Shown piece by piece: positions 1-8,093 of a stretch of DNA of 64,000 nucleotides. The notes beneath the pieces were generated by a model, which saw only the letters and a list, made by a program, of their open reading frames with translations, had not been told where the DNA came from and did not search any database. Location of the stretch: positions 62,001 to 126,000 of the forward strand of contig CAZJUP010000006.1 of the NCBI GenBank assembly GCA_964549275.1. Direction: 5' to 3'. The first letter of the stretch is position 1, and each line of letters begins with the position of its first letter. The position numbers and the translations under genes were made by a program. This DNA is from CAZJUP01 sp964549275 (GTDB lineage: Bacteria > Fidelibacterota > Marinisomatia > Marinisomatales > TCS55).

Positions 1-78
1 ATTGCCGGCCTGAAGCAATGCAGACAAGGCCAGAAATGAAAGACTAATGATTAATGGGCGGAAAATTTTAGTATCCAA
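1..78 (-). CDS. 5' end of a secreted protein gene, cut by the window edge
   Basis: Reading leftward from a TTG at 76-78, 26 codons are open to the window edge. They spell a classic signal peptide: a short polar start with K4 and R7, then a hydrophobic core (PLIISLSFLALSALL) ending in QAGN, a plausible signal peptidase I site. The downstream protein is outside the window, so its function is unknown. The start is uncertain: there is no in-frame ATG, and the only purine-rich stretch lies about 18 nt before the TTG. It is divergent from the FG-GAP protein gene. Confidence 0.5.
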   Translation of the reverse strand, partial: MDTKIFRPLIISLSFLALSALLQAGN

Positions 79-335
79 TTGAGGTTTTGATTTTAACCCT
101 TGAAAATTCAAGTATCAAATGTAAACAGGGATTTTTATTAATGGAAATAAAACATTGTTATCAGGAAAAATATTTTATAATTATGGAACGATTTTATATA
201 AAACAGGGTATATTGAAGAAATATTTTTAATATTTTTGTTTGTATTCTCTTTATTTTAATTTTATACTTCATGGCGCTAAAGAATGACCCTTAGTGCTCC
301 TACACGATAATCTTTGATTAAACTCAGGAGGAAAA
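79..335. promoter_or_regulatory. AT-rich divergent intergenic region
   Basis: About 250 bases of very AT-rich DNA separate two divergent secreted-protein genes, so promoters for both should lie here. A strong ribosome binding site (CAGGAGG, 325-331) precedes the ATG at 336. A TATTTTTG at 231-238 resembles the Bacteroidetes-type -7 element TAnnTTTG, but the TTG upstream is spaced too closely to be convincing. No operator palindrome of the kind seen elsewhere in the window occurs here. Confidence 0.4.
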
Positions 336-2114
336 ATGAAAAAACTCGTTAGTGGATTGATTGTTTTATTTAGTATCTCTGCCGGATTAATGGCAGGGGA
401 TACCTTCGATTTACATAGTCTTTTTTATAAAGCTCAAGGTGATACAAATATGTATAACACTAGTTCGGGCCCGAGAGGACTTAAAAGCGGCTCTGACTTG
501 GATCAAGATGGAAGGCCGGAGATATTTGCAACAGATTATGCAAACAACGGTACCGTACACGCTTTTGAATGGTATTTTGGTGACACACTCGTTCATGTTT
601 GGTCGGCTGCAACCTATACTGAATATGGTACCGGTGTTAGATGGGTTCAAACCGGAGATACCGATGGTGACGGTCTTGGAGAAGTTATATTCTTCAGTGG
701 ATATTGGCAGACGGATACAACGGCAGGATTATATGTCTATGAATGGGATGGTGTAAACGATAACGGATATGGAACTCTTGGGACCACCGGAATGGAACCC
801 ACATGGTTTCGAAACTTACATACTGCTTTTGAAGATTCCCTAAAATATGTTCGTGTAGAACATTTTACCGTTGACGATATAGACGGTGATGGCCGGGATG
901 AAATTGTGTACGCTGGTAATGGGTCCACCAATCCCAACTATGGTACAACGTCAACAGCTCATGCTGCTTATTCAGAAGACAGGTTTGTTATTGCCGGAGT
1001 ACAAGGTGATATTGGTTCAAGCATTACCCCACCAAAATTGGTAGAGGAATTTGCCGCCTCCCCAAGAGATGCAGATAAAGATGGCTCTCGCGAGAACCGT
1101 TTTGGCGGTGGAAGCCCCCAAGGCGCAGTTGTTGCAGATACCGATGGTGACGGTAAAAAAGAAGCCGTATGTTTTGCCTGGAATAATTTATCCTGTTTTA
1201 TCATTGAAGCTACAGGCCCGGATGCATACGCTCAATCGGATACCGGATATAAATTCACGGATATAGATGATTGGACTCTGGCTCCGACGGTTGCAGATAT
1301 GAATGGAGATGGTAAAGACGAAGTTTATGTTGGCGCTTTTTATAAAGGAATTGTCTATGTTGTGGGAGATGCCGATGGGGATGCTACCACATTTACTACT
1401 TCTGAATTTGCAGCAGTGGATAGTTTGGCTTCATCCTGGGATGAGACAAAAAACCGAGGGAATGTCTATGCTTTAGGTGCTGCAGCAAGTAATCATGCCT
1501 TTGGTGATCCTGCTTTCTTTGTGGGACATGGTACCGGCTTTTCAAAATATGACTTAACCGGAACTGATGTGTTATCATCAGCAAGTTACACTCGAACAGA
1601 TTTTTCTGTTGACACACTTCAATTAGGTGGAGTCAACAAGATGTCCGCAGGTAGTAACCTTGATAAAGACAAATTCGGTGAAGTCGTGTTAGCCTACCAA
1701 GGTGTTTCAGACAGTTTATACGCGGGTACAGATTCGGCAAAAGCGAATCCAACTCGGGTCTTCTTCAGAGTTTATGAGTGGACAGGAGAGAGTTCTGAGC
1801 TGAGTGTAAAGGACATGGTTCTGATTACACCGGAACAGTATAAACTGAGTCAGAATTTCCCGAACCCTTTTAATCCGACAACCAATATCGAATACACATT
1901 GCCCATTGCAAGCACGATTTCTTTAACCGTGTATAATATGCTTGGGCAGGAAGTGGTCCGGTTAGTGAATAACGAAAACAAACCGGCCGGTTCCTACTCC
2001 GTGCAATGGAACGGTATGGATCGTCAGGGTATGAAAGTGGCCAGTGGGACCTACTTTTATACACTGAAATTCGGAAATTTCAGCAAAACTAAGCAGATGA
2101 CGTTTGTGAAGTAA
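336..2114 (+). CDS. Secreted FG-GAP/VCBS repeat protein with T9SS sorting domain
   Basis: A 592-residue surface or extracellular protein. Residues 1-20 are a signal peptide (MKKLVSGLIVLFSISAGLMA). The body carries at least five calcium-binding-type motifs of the FG-GAP/VCBS beta-propeller sort: DLDQDGRPEI (near 54), DTDGDGLGEV (near 108), DIDGDGRDEI, DTDGDGKKEA and DMNGDGKDEV, suggesting a propeller of six or seven blades. Residues from about 503 form a canonical type IX sorting domain (QNFPNPFNPTT, then YNMLGQEV, ending KTKQMTFVK). Such propellers usually mediate adhesion or ligand binding; no catalytic motif is visible. The start is supported by a strong Shine-Dalgarno (CAGGAGG) and the signal peptide. 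A terminator follows, so it is probably a single-gene transcript. Confidence 0.88.
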   Translation: MKKLVSGLIVLFSISAGLMAGDTFDLHSLFYKAQGDTNMYNTSSGPRGLKSGSDLDQDGRPEIFATDYANNGTVHAFEWYFGDTLVHVWSAATYTEYGTGVRWVQTGDTDGDGLGEVIFFSGYWQTDTTAGLYVYEWDGVNDNGYGTLGTTGMEPTWFRNLHTAFEDSLKYVRVEHFTVDDIDGDGRDEIVYAGNGSTNPNYGTTSTAHAAYSEDRFVIAGVQGDIGSSITPPKLVEEFAASPRDADKDGSRENRFGGGSPQGAVVADTDGDGKKEAVCFAWNNLSCFIIEATGPDAYAQSDTGYKFTDIDDWTLAPTVADMNGDGKDEVYVGAFYKGIVYVVGDADGDATTFTTSEFAAVDSLASSWDETKNRGNVYALGAAASNHAFGDPAFFVGHGTGFSKYDLTGTDVLSSASYTRTDFSVDTLQLGGVNKMSAGSNLDKDKFGEVVLAYQGVSDSLYAGTDSAKANPTRVFFRVYEWTGESSELSVKDMVLITPEQYKLSQNFPNPFNPTTNIEYTLPIASTISLTVYNMLGQEVVRLVNNENKPAGSYSVQWNGMDRQGMKVASGTYFYTLKFGNFSKTKQMTFVK

Positions 2115-2134
2115 ACGTTACGCTTGCGAGGAGA

Positions 2135-2166
2135 AAGCCCCGGCAGTTTTGTCGGGGCTTTTTTTT
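2135..2166 (+). terminator. Rho-independent terminator after the FG-GAP gene
   Basis: A GC-rich stem (AAGCCCCGGC and GTCGGGGCTT, loop AGTTTT) is followed by eight T residues. It begins 20 nt after the stop codon. The preceding bases (CGAGGAGAAAGCC) loosely resemble the conserved pre-terminator element of two other T9SS protein genes in this window. Confidence 0.9.
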
Positions 2167-2230
2167 GGTCTTCAGCCATTCATTCTTTTGTTGGCTGAGG
2201 GAGCGAAGGGTAAATTTTAGGGCTATTTCA

Positions 2231-3538
2231 ATGAAAATCAGTAGAAGAATCATTCGCACTTTATTTCTGGTTGTCTTATGGGTAAGTACAGCTACAGGGC
2301 AATTTTTGGATGCCACGGTATCCATTAAATTATCCGGTGTGCAGTTCAGAGAAAAAACGGGGAATATGCTTACTCTGTCCGGGCTAACAGAGACCTACGG
2401 CTCGAGACCTGAATTAGAAGGTGTTGCCCTGCGCCTTGCCGCAGAAAGTCAATCTGTTGTGGAGTTTCAATTCCGTGACCACAAAGGGAACTGGAGCGAG
2501 CCGGTGATTGCCACCCTGTTTGCTGAACCCTTTTCTGAACGATTGATTGCTTCATTCCGGGGAGATGCCGTGAAGGGTTCAACAGCGTTTCGATATGGAA
2601 TTAGTGTGCAGAAAGGTGAGGTTGCAGTTCTTTCTGCAGGCCTCATGGTAGCAGACCGGGAAGCGATTCCGGAAACTGAGTTTCCCCCTCTTCAAAAAAT
2701 GGCTGATGTTGATAAACCAAAAATTATTTCCAGGGATGAGTGGGGAGCCCGGTCTCCAAAGTCCGATTATTCAAATCACCCCTATTTTGATAAACTGACT
2801 CTCCACCATGCAGCAGGATGGGCAGCCCGGTCTTTGGATGAAGGAAAACAACAAGTGAAATCAATTCAGGAATTCCATCAGGATGGTCGGGGATGGAGTG
2901 ATATCGGGTATCACTTTGTTGTAGATATGGTTGGGAATATTTATCAGGGTCGACCAGAGACAGTATTGGGTGCCCATGTGGGAGGTGCCAATACAGGGAA
3001 TATCGGGGTATGTATTTTGGGGTGTTACCATCCTCCGGAACAAAATTGGCCCTGTTACGATGAAATGACTGAAGATACAGAAAATGCCCTCGTTCATTTG
3101 TATGCATGGCTGAGTGAAACTTATGATGTGGACCCCTCTGTATTAAAAGGCCACAGAGATTACTTTGGTAACACCTCTTGCCCCGGAGATAATGTATGGC
3201 CTTTACTTCCTCAACTTCGGACGGATATTGCATTGTATATTGAATTTGGACTTCAGCCCACACATTTTGCCTTGTACCAGAATTATCCCAATCCTTTTAA
3301 TCCAAAGACGACTCTTCATTACGACTTGCCTGAAAATCTACACGTGTCTCTGAAAATATTTGACATAACAGGAAGACACATCAGAACCCTGATGGAGACA
3401 GATCAGCATGCAGGATATAAAAAAGTGGATTGGGATGGGAAAGATGACACAGGTAAACCCGTCTCTGCGGGAGTGTATCTATATTCGGTTGAAATGGGGG
3501 GTTTTTCTTCTACAAAAAAAATGGTGCTGTTAAAATGA
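2231..3538 (+). CDS. Secreted N-acetylmuramoyl-L-alanine amidase (PGRP/Amidase_2) with T9SS sorting domain
   Basis: A 435-residue zinc amidase of the PGRP/Amidase_2 family, expected to cut the bond between MurNAc and L-Ala in peptidoglycan. The N-terminal signal peptide (MKISRRIIRTLFLVVLWVSTATG) fixes the start at the ATG at 2231; an upstream in-frame ATG at 2165 overlaps the terminator and would put charged residues before the signal. A beta-rich N-terminal domain of unknown role spans about 25-150. The amidase domain spans about 165-340: zinc ligands His192 or 193 (LTLHHAAG), His308 (KGHRDY) and Cys317 (TSCPGD), with catalytic Tyr227 in DIGYHF. Residues from about 346 form the type IX sorting domain (YQNYPNPFNPKTT, ending TKKMVLLK). 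Export through T9SS suggests a role outside the cell, for example attacking other bacteria or their debris, rather than self-wall remodelling. Confidence 0.9.
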   Translation: MKISRRIIRTLFLVVLWVSTATGQFLDATVSIKLSGVQFREKTGNMLTLSGLTETYGSRPELEGVALRLAAESQSVVEFQFRDHKGNWSEPVIATLFAEPFSERLIASFRGDAVKGSTAFRYGISVQKGEVAVLSAGLMVADREAIPETEFPPLQKMADVDKPKIISRDEWGARSPKSDYSNHPYFDKLTLHHAAGWAARSLDEGKQQVKSIQEFHQDGRGWSDIGYHFVVDMVGNIYQGRPETVLGAHVGGANTGNIGVCILGCYHPPEQNWPCYDEMTEDTENALVHLYAWLSETYDVDPSVLKGHRDYFGNTSCPGDNVWPLLPQLRTDIALYIEFGLQPTHFALYQNYPNPFNPKTTLHYDLPENLHVSLKIFDITGRHIRTLMETDQHAGYKKVDWDGKDDTGKPVSAGVYLYSVEMGGFSSTKKMVLLK

Positions 3539-3578
3539 TTTACCCCATAAGAAAATAATTGGATTTAGGATTAATACC

Positions 3579-4490
3579 ATGGTAAAAGTTGGATTAGACC
3601 TTGGGGGAACAAAACTCTTTGGAATCGTAACGATAAGGGGAGATATCGTCAAACAAAAAAAATCTTTTCTTCAGGACATTCACTCCCCGGAAAAGCTTGC
3701 CGGATATATTGGCGAGTTCTATCGGAAACTGGTCGTGGATTATCCTGAGGTGGATACCGTAGGATTGGCCGTGCCCAGCCCGGTGGATATTGACAAGGGA
3801 ATTGCAAAAAACATGACAGCATTCAGATGGGAAAATATAGCCATGGGTCAAAAGGTAGAAGATAATATCGGAAAGCCTGTTCGGTTGGAAAATGATGTCA
3901 ATGCCGCCACTCTTGCAGAATATAAAATGGGAGCAGGACGAGGTGTTAAATCGCTCTACACCTTTTATCCAGGCACGGGATTGGGTGGTGGATATATTTC
4001 TGAAGGCAGCCTTGTTCGGGGGTACAATTATACCGCATCCGAAGTAGGGCATATGGTGGTTCAAATGGATGGATTTTTGTGCAATTGCGGCCAAAGAGGA
4101 TGTTTGGAAGCTATCGTTAGTAATAGAGGGTTTAAGCGAATGATGGATGAACATCTTAAGAAAGGCCAAAAATCCTCTCTAACAGAAAATGATTCTTATA
4201 GAAGTGATGACCTTGTGCAGGCCTGGCAAAATGATGATAAAGTGGTGAAAGATATTCTTTCTTTCCAGGCGCGGGCTTTGGGGTTAGGTGTGGCCAACGT
4301 GATAAATGTTACAGGAGTGGAGCGTATTATCATTGGTGGAAATGTTTATCATAAGTTAGAAGAGAGTTTGTTCCCTATCGTGAGGGAAACTGCAGTTACC
4401 CATAGCATCGGGGGAGGGATGAATGGAGTAGAAATCCGCCTGAATGAATTGGGGAATGAAGCGCCGGCTCTAGGGATGACTTTGGTTTAA
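3579..4490 (+). CDS. ROK-family sugar kinase (probable glucokinase)
   Basis: A 303-residue cytoplasmic ROK kinase that should phosphorylate glucose or a related hexose. The ATP-binding motif DLGGTK is at 7-12, the sugar-site ENDVNAA at 104-110, E155-V-G-H158 gives the sugar and zinc ligands, and the ROK signature C168-N-C170-GQRG-C175-LEA is complete. It lies 40 bp after the amidase gene and upstream of a starch-region esterase on the opposite strand. Substrate is inferred: free glucose released by the amylases of this window would need such a kinase. Its stop codon overlaps that of the convergent esterase gene in a shared TTAA. Confidence 0.88.
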   Translation: MVKVGLDLGGTKLFGIVTIRGDIVKQKKSFLQDIHSPEKLAGYIGEFYRKLVVDYPEVDTVGLAVPSPVDIDKGIAKNMTAFRWENIAMGQKVEDNIGKPVRLENDVNAATLAEYKMGAGRGVKSLYTFYPGTGLGGGYISEGSLVRGYNYTASEVGHMVVQMDGFLCNCGQRGCLEAIVSNRGFKRMMDEHLKKGQKSSLTENDSYRSDDLVQAWQNDDKVVKDILSFQARALGLGVANVINVTGVERIIIGGNVYHKLEESLFPIVRETAVTHSIGGGMNGVEIRLNELGNEAPALGMTLV

Positions 4491-5614
4491 CGGCCGAAAA
4501 AATAGAGAAGAGCGTCTTCGGACTGAAGAGACCATGCCGGTTCGTTATGCTCGGCACCTTCGAATACCTTAACCAAAAAGTTTTCCGGTTCTCGAAACCC
4601 CTTCTTTTTCAACGCTTTTTCCATGCGAGTTACCCCACGCTGGAATCGACGGTCTAACCCTTCGGAGCCATTGAACAGAATGACTTTGATAGGTTTTTTA
4701 GTTCCATTATATTTTTTAACCCGTTTTATAATTTCGTATTTATCGATGAGAAAAGCGGGTGAAAAACACCCGGCCATGGATACAGCATCGGAATATTCCC
4801 AAGCAATATGAAAAGAAATGATTCCACCCATGGAGGAGCCCAAAACAGCTGTATAATTTCGTTCAGGGCGTGTACGATAGGTGGAGTCAATAAACGGTTT
4901 AACCGTATGAACAAGAAAATCACTATACATCTTTCCCAATCGAACTGGACTGTATTCTTCCGTTCTCTTTTCTGTATTATACAGACCCACCATGATGATT
5001 TCTGTAATCTTTTTATTTTTAATTAGACGAGTGACCGTTTCATCCAATTGCCAGTCATATCCAAGGAAAGAAGTCTTAGGGTCGAATACATTTTGACCAT
5101 CGTGCAAATACAAAACAGGGTATTGATTTTCCGTATTTTGGTATGAAGGAGGGAGCCAAACAATTATATTTCTCTTATTCTTGAGTTGCGGAGAATAGAA
5201 GTTTTCATATAACACTGTTGTTCCTGTTATTTGGCCTTGGGTTTGAGAAAGGTTGTCCTTCCACTGGTGGATCGTAACGAGAAGTGTTGTATCTGTTTTT
5301 AGAACGACGTGGTGGTTTGCTGGAAGTGTTGAATCGGCATTCATAGCTTCTGTGGCCCAACTCCCTCGGGTGAATTTATATTCTAAGGTAGTATTTTTCG
5401 GGAATTGAAGCGTGAGAGAGAAGGTCCCATCTGAAATTTGTTTCAGGGGAACGCGGGAAGGGTTCCAATGACCTAAATGACGATGATTGCCGGCAATGAA
5501 TACAGCGTCTGTTCTCTCGGGAGCTGTGAGAAGTATTTTTAAGGTGACCTTTTGCTGGCCGACAAGTGTCGTTGATATCAAAAATAAAAAGAGGATTATT
5601 TTAAATTGGGTCAT
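4487..5614 (-). CDS. Secreted esterase with N-terminal starch-binding (CBM20-like) module
   Basis: A 375-residue exported protein. Signal peptide at 1-20 (MTQFKIILFLFLISTTLVGQ). Residues about 22-120 look like a CBM20-type beta-sandwich (VFIAGNHRHLGHWNPSRVPL, then TLEYKFTRGSW). Residues about 130-370 are an alpha/beta hydrolase of the esterase-D/Fes type (PF00756): VLYLHDGQNVF, nucleophile Ser261 in GSSMGG, His356 in EGAEHNEP, with an acid near NGSEGLDRR. It probably removes acyl groups from, or hydrolyses esters attached to, a glucan or other surface polymer; the substrate is not readable from sequence. I chose the ATG at 5614 because the longer reading begins at a TTG. It is convergent with the ROK kinase and downstream of the starch-binding protein's terminator. 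Confidence 0.8.
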   Translation of the reverse strand: MTQFKIILFLFLISTTLVGQQKVTLKILLTAPERTDAVFIAGNHRHLGHWNPSRVPLKQISDGTFSLTLQFPKNTTLEYKFTRGSWATEAMNADSTLPANHHVVLKTDTTLLVTIHQWKDNLSQTQGQITGTTVLYENFYSPQLKNKRNIIVWLPPSYQNTENQYPVLYLHDGQNVFDPKTSFLGYDWQLDETVTRLIKNKKITEIIMVGLYNTEKRTEEYSPVRLGKMYSDFLVHTVKPFIDSTYRTRPERNYTAVLGSSMGGIISFHIAWEYSDAVSMAGCFSPAFLIDKYEIIKRVKKYNGTKKPIKVILFNGSEGLDRRFQRGVTRMEKALKKKGFREPENFLVKVFEGAEHNEPAWSLQSEDALLYFFGR

Positions 5615-5630
5615 TTTACGGTTTTCAAAC

Positions 5631-5662
5631 AAAAAAGCCCCTGCAATGCAAGGGCCCTTTTT
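5631..5662 (-). terminator. Terminator after the starch-binding T9SS protein gene
   Basis: On the minus strand a stem (GCCCTTGC with GCAGGGGC, loop ATT) is flanked by an A-run and followed by TTTTTT. It begins about 25 nt after the stop of the gene ending at 5688, and ends just upstream of the esterase start. Confidence 0.85.
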
Positions 5663-5679
5663 GCTCTCGTTAGTGTATC
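5657..5679 (-). repeat. Conserved 23-nt pre-terminator element, copy 1
   Basis: Read on the minus strand the element begins GATACACTAACG and continues GAGAGCAAAAAG, directly between the stop codon and the terminator stem. An identical 23-nt copy occupies the same place after the gene ending at 17434. The surrounding bases differ, so this is not simply a recent whole-gene duplication. Confidence 0.7.
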
Positions 5680-5687
5680 ATTTAAAA

Positions 5688-7979
5688 TTATTTCAGTAGC
5701 GTCATCTTTTTAACTGCATGGTGGGTCGAAGTTTTTACTTCGTAAAAGTAGACACCACTAGGGACTGAAATTCCTTTCATATTTTTTCCATTCCACCGAA
5801 AACCATAATGACCTGCAGCAGGAAAATTCTGTTTGTATGTTACAATTTGTTGGCCTTGAATATTGTAAACAGAAAAGAGAACATCAGTTGCTTCTGGGAT
5901 CATGAATTTGATTTCAGTTGTTGGATTAAAAGGATTGGGATAGTTTTGTTCCAATTTAAATCCATTTGGAATTGAACCAGATTCATCTCCTATAGCCAGA
6001 CTGCTTTCCGGAAGGTCTTCCACGGGGAGTGGGGGTTCCTTTTGATATTTATCATCAGCAGTATATTTTGTTGGAAAAACTCCGGCGCTGGCATTTGTAG
6101 GTGTGATATACCGAACGCGGTATCGGCCTGAAGCAAATCCACCACCTTCTTGTACGGCTTTTTCCGGACTCTTGTATTCATAGACATAAACCAGGGACAT
6201 CACACAGGGTCCGGCTATGTCGAACGTCACAGTATAAATAGAGTCTCCCGCTGTTGCATCACCATCCTCACCGTTATCATTAAGCAGCATATCCGGGTGA
6301 TAGTTATAATAGCCATTAAGAGCTTCATTCCATTTATCTTTCCAGATAAACCAAACACTGTCTGTGGATGCATCAAAAGGAACTGCAAGGCCAAAGGCAT
6401 CACGCATATCTACGGAAAAAGTTGCTTCTATACTATGCCCTTCAGGGATGACACCTGCAGGAGGAATACCGTTATAGTATTCTAACCCCAATTCCTGGGT
6501 TTTAGCTGGATCACCTTCAAAAGTAAATGGCCGGTCACCACCTCCGTATTTAGGAGGGTTTTCATAAAACCAACCATCAGTTACGTTTGTACCATAATCA
6601 TCTTCATTTAAATCGGGTGTTTGGGCAGCTAAAAGGTTAAAGGATTCCTGATTTAAGTTTAGATAATATTTGTATTTGTCTATCTTACCGGGGATATCCG
6701 TTATTTCAACAGTGGCTTCATGTATGGTTGAACCAGGAACTCTATTCATCACTGTGCCGGCCCAACTATTGAATCCTCCCCTCACTTGGAGAGAATCATG
6801 CCGTTCTTTTGAGTAAAAGCCGAGTCGTTCGTAGGCTCTCATGTCTACTTTAAAATAGGCAAAGGCAGTTACAGGTTCAGCTTGTGGTGCAAGATGAAAT
6901 GTATGTTGGCCTGTAATTTTCCGGTTAGCGTCTATAGTAATTTTCCGATTGGCGCCACCGTCACTGGCAGGCATGTAACTTAATAGCCAATCTCCCCATC
7001 CATCAGAACCATCGCAGGAACTGCAGTTTGTACCATCTCCATTATCTGTATCAATGGCCCCCCACTCAATATTTGTACCTGCACTTACAGTATCAGGGAG
7101 TTTTGCTGACCAAATACCATCACCCGCGGTTACATCACCATTAGTTCCGTCATCATAGGCTTGGAATAAGGCCCAACCTGTCATTGCTCCTTTAAAGCGA
7201 ACGTCTGTCACACTGGCCCCGCTTTTTAATTTAAAATTTGGGTCAATGCTTACGCTTAATATTTCTACGGCACAGGAAGTCAGAGAATTAAAACAAGGGG
7301 CTGGTATGGTATGGGTCATTGTGGAGGGGACTGTGAAAGTGCGATTGGCACCTCCGCCTCCAAATTCATCCTCGCCCCAGGCATCGCCATTGATGAATTT
7401 GTATTCGACAGTGGATCCTTGTTTGAGAATTAGTTTTACGTCATAAACCAAATCAGCATTTTCATCACTTAATGCGATACTGGAGGGGTCCCAATTTGCA
7501 TAACTTGCTGTAGTTGTATGATCACCAAAATTACCTGCAACATGAATTCCTTTAGAAGATACAGTTTCTTCCTGCATATCTACCTGGAAAGTTACTTCTG
7601 ACTCACTGCAAAGATAGAGCGCGTTAAAACAAAATGCATAGGTTGAATCATCGGAACTTGGAATTGTGTATTTTCGATTGGCACCTCCGCCTCCAAATTC
7701 ATCCTCGCCCCAGGCATTTCCATTGATAAATTTGTATTCGACAGATTCTCCCGCTGACAGATCAGTGATGGTTGCGGAATAAATATTATCTCCTTCATGG
7801 ATGGCTTGGGTTTTAGCTGGATCCCACCCTTGAAAACTTCCAGCGATATGCACTCCGTTTGTTGACACTGTTTCGTTAGACATATCAACCTTGAATTTTA
7901 CTGTTACGGCGGATAATGTAGCATTGAAACTCAATAGCAGAATTAAAAAATTAATTGGAACGATTAGCGATTTCTTCAT
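5688..7979 (-). CDS. Secreted multi-domain starch-binding protein with T9SS sorting domain
   Basis: A 763-residue surface glucan-binding protein. Signal peptide at 1-24. Two tandem CBM20/CBM48-like modules follow (about 25-120 and 125-230), each with a GVHIAGSF/GIHVAGNF strand, a YKFING-AWGEDEFGGGG motif and a disulfide-like Cys pair (AFCFNALYLC, APCFNSLTSC). Further beta-sandwich modules (about 235-360, 375-500 and 520-640) contain the DGTNGDVTAGDGIWSAKL pattern typical of extracellular starch-binding proteins. The end is a canonical T9SS sorting domain (EQNYPNPFNPTTEI, ending VKKMTLLK). No glycosidase signature is present. The ATG at 7979 follows GGGGA at a good distance; the longer TTG reading does not. 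A regulon-type operator lies 44 bp upstream, so it is probably co-regulated with the amylases. Confidence 0.87.
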   Translation of the reverse strand: MKKSLIVPINFLILLLSFNATLSAVTVKFKVDMSNETVSTNGVHIAGSFQGWDPAKTQAIHEGDNIYSATITDLSAGESVEYKFINGNAWGEDEFGGGGANRKYTIPSSDDSTYAFCFNALYLCSESEVTFQVDMQEETVSSKGIHVAGNFGDHTTTASYANWDPSSIALSDENADLVYDVKLILKQGSTVEYKFINGDAWGEDEFGGGGANRTFTVPSTMTHTIPAPCFNSLTSCAVEILSVSIDPNFKLKSGASVTDVRFKGAMTGWALFQAYDDGTNGDVTAGDGIWSAKLPDTVSAGTNIEWGAIDTDNGDGTNCSSCDGSDGWGDWLLSYMPASDGGANRKITIDANRKITGQHTFHLAPQAEPVTAFAYFKVDMRAYERLGFYSKERHDSLQVRGGFNSWAGTVMNRVPGSTIHEATVEITDIPGKIDKYKYYLNLNQESFNLLAAQTPDLNEDDYGTNVTDGWFYENPPKYGGGDRPFTFEGDPAKTQELGLEYYNGIPPAGVIPEGHSIEATFSVDMRDAFGLAVPFDASTDSVWFIWKDKWNEALNGYYNYHPDMLLNDNGEDGDATAGDSIYTVTFDIAGPCVMSLVYVYEYKSPEKAVQEGGGFASGRYRVRYITPTNASAGVFPTKYTADDKYQKEPPLPVEDLPESSLAIGDESGSIPNGFKLEQNYPNPFNPTTEIKFMIPEATDVLFSVYNIQGQQIVTYKQNFPAAGHYGFRWNGKNMKGISVPSGVYFYEVKTSTHHAVKKMTLLK
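7342..7410. repeat. Direct repeat copy A inside the starch-binding gene
   Basis: This 69-base stretch matches 7675-7743 at 66 of 69 positions; the first 43 bases are identical. It encodes the EYKFING-AWGEDEFGGGGANR segment of the second N-terminal binding module. Near-identity at the DNA level, while the rest of the two modules has diverged, points to recent gene conversion or strong local constraint. Confidence 0.9.
7675..7743. repeat. Direct repeat copy B inside the starch-binding gene
   Basis: Partner of the repeat at 7342-7410, in the same orientation and 333 bases away. It encodes the equivalent segment of the first N-terminal binding module. Confidence 0.9.
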
Positions 7980-8022
7980 GTTTGTAATCCCCAATTTAGA
8001 TTAATGAATGATGACTAAAATC

Positions 8023-8042
8023 GTAACTAAACCATGAGTTAC
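8023..8042. promoter_or_regulatory. Candidate glucan-regulon operator, site 1
   Basis: GTAACTA / AACCAT / GAGTTAC: a 7-6-7 inverted repeat with one arm mismatch. It lies 44 bp upstream of the starch-binding protein ATG at 7979 and just downstream of a TATAAC that could be the -10 box on the minus strand, so a bound protein would cover the transcription start. Confidence 0.75.
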
Positions 8043-8093
8043 GATGTTATAATGTAAGAACGCGTACTTGAAAAAGCAATTCCAAGAATATTT

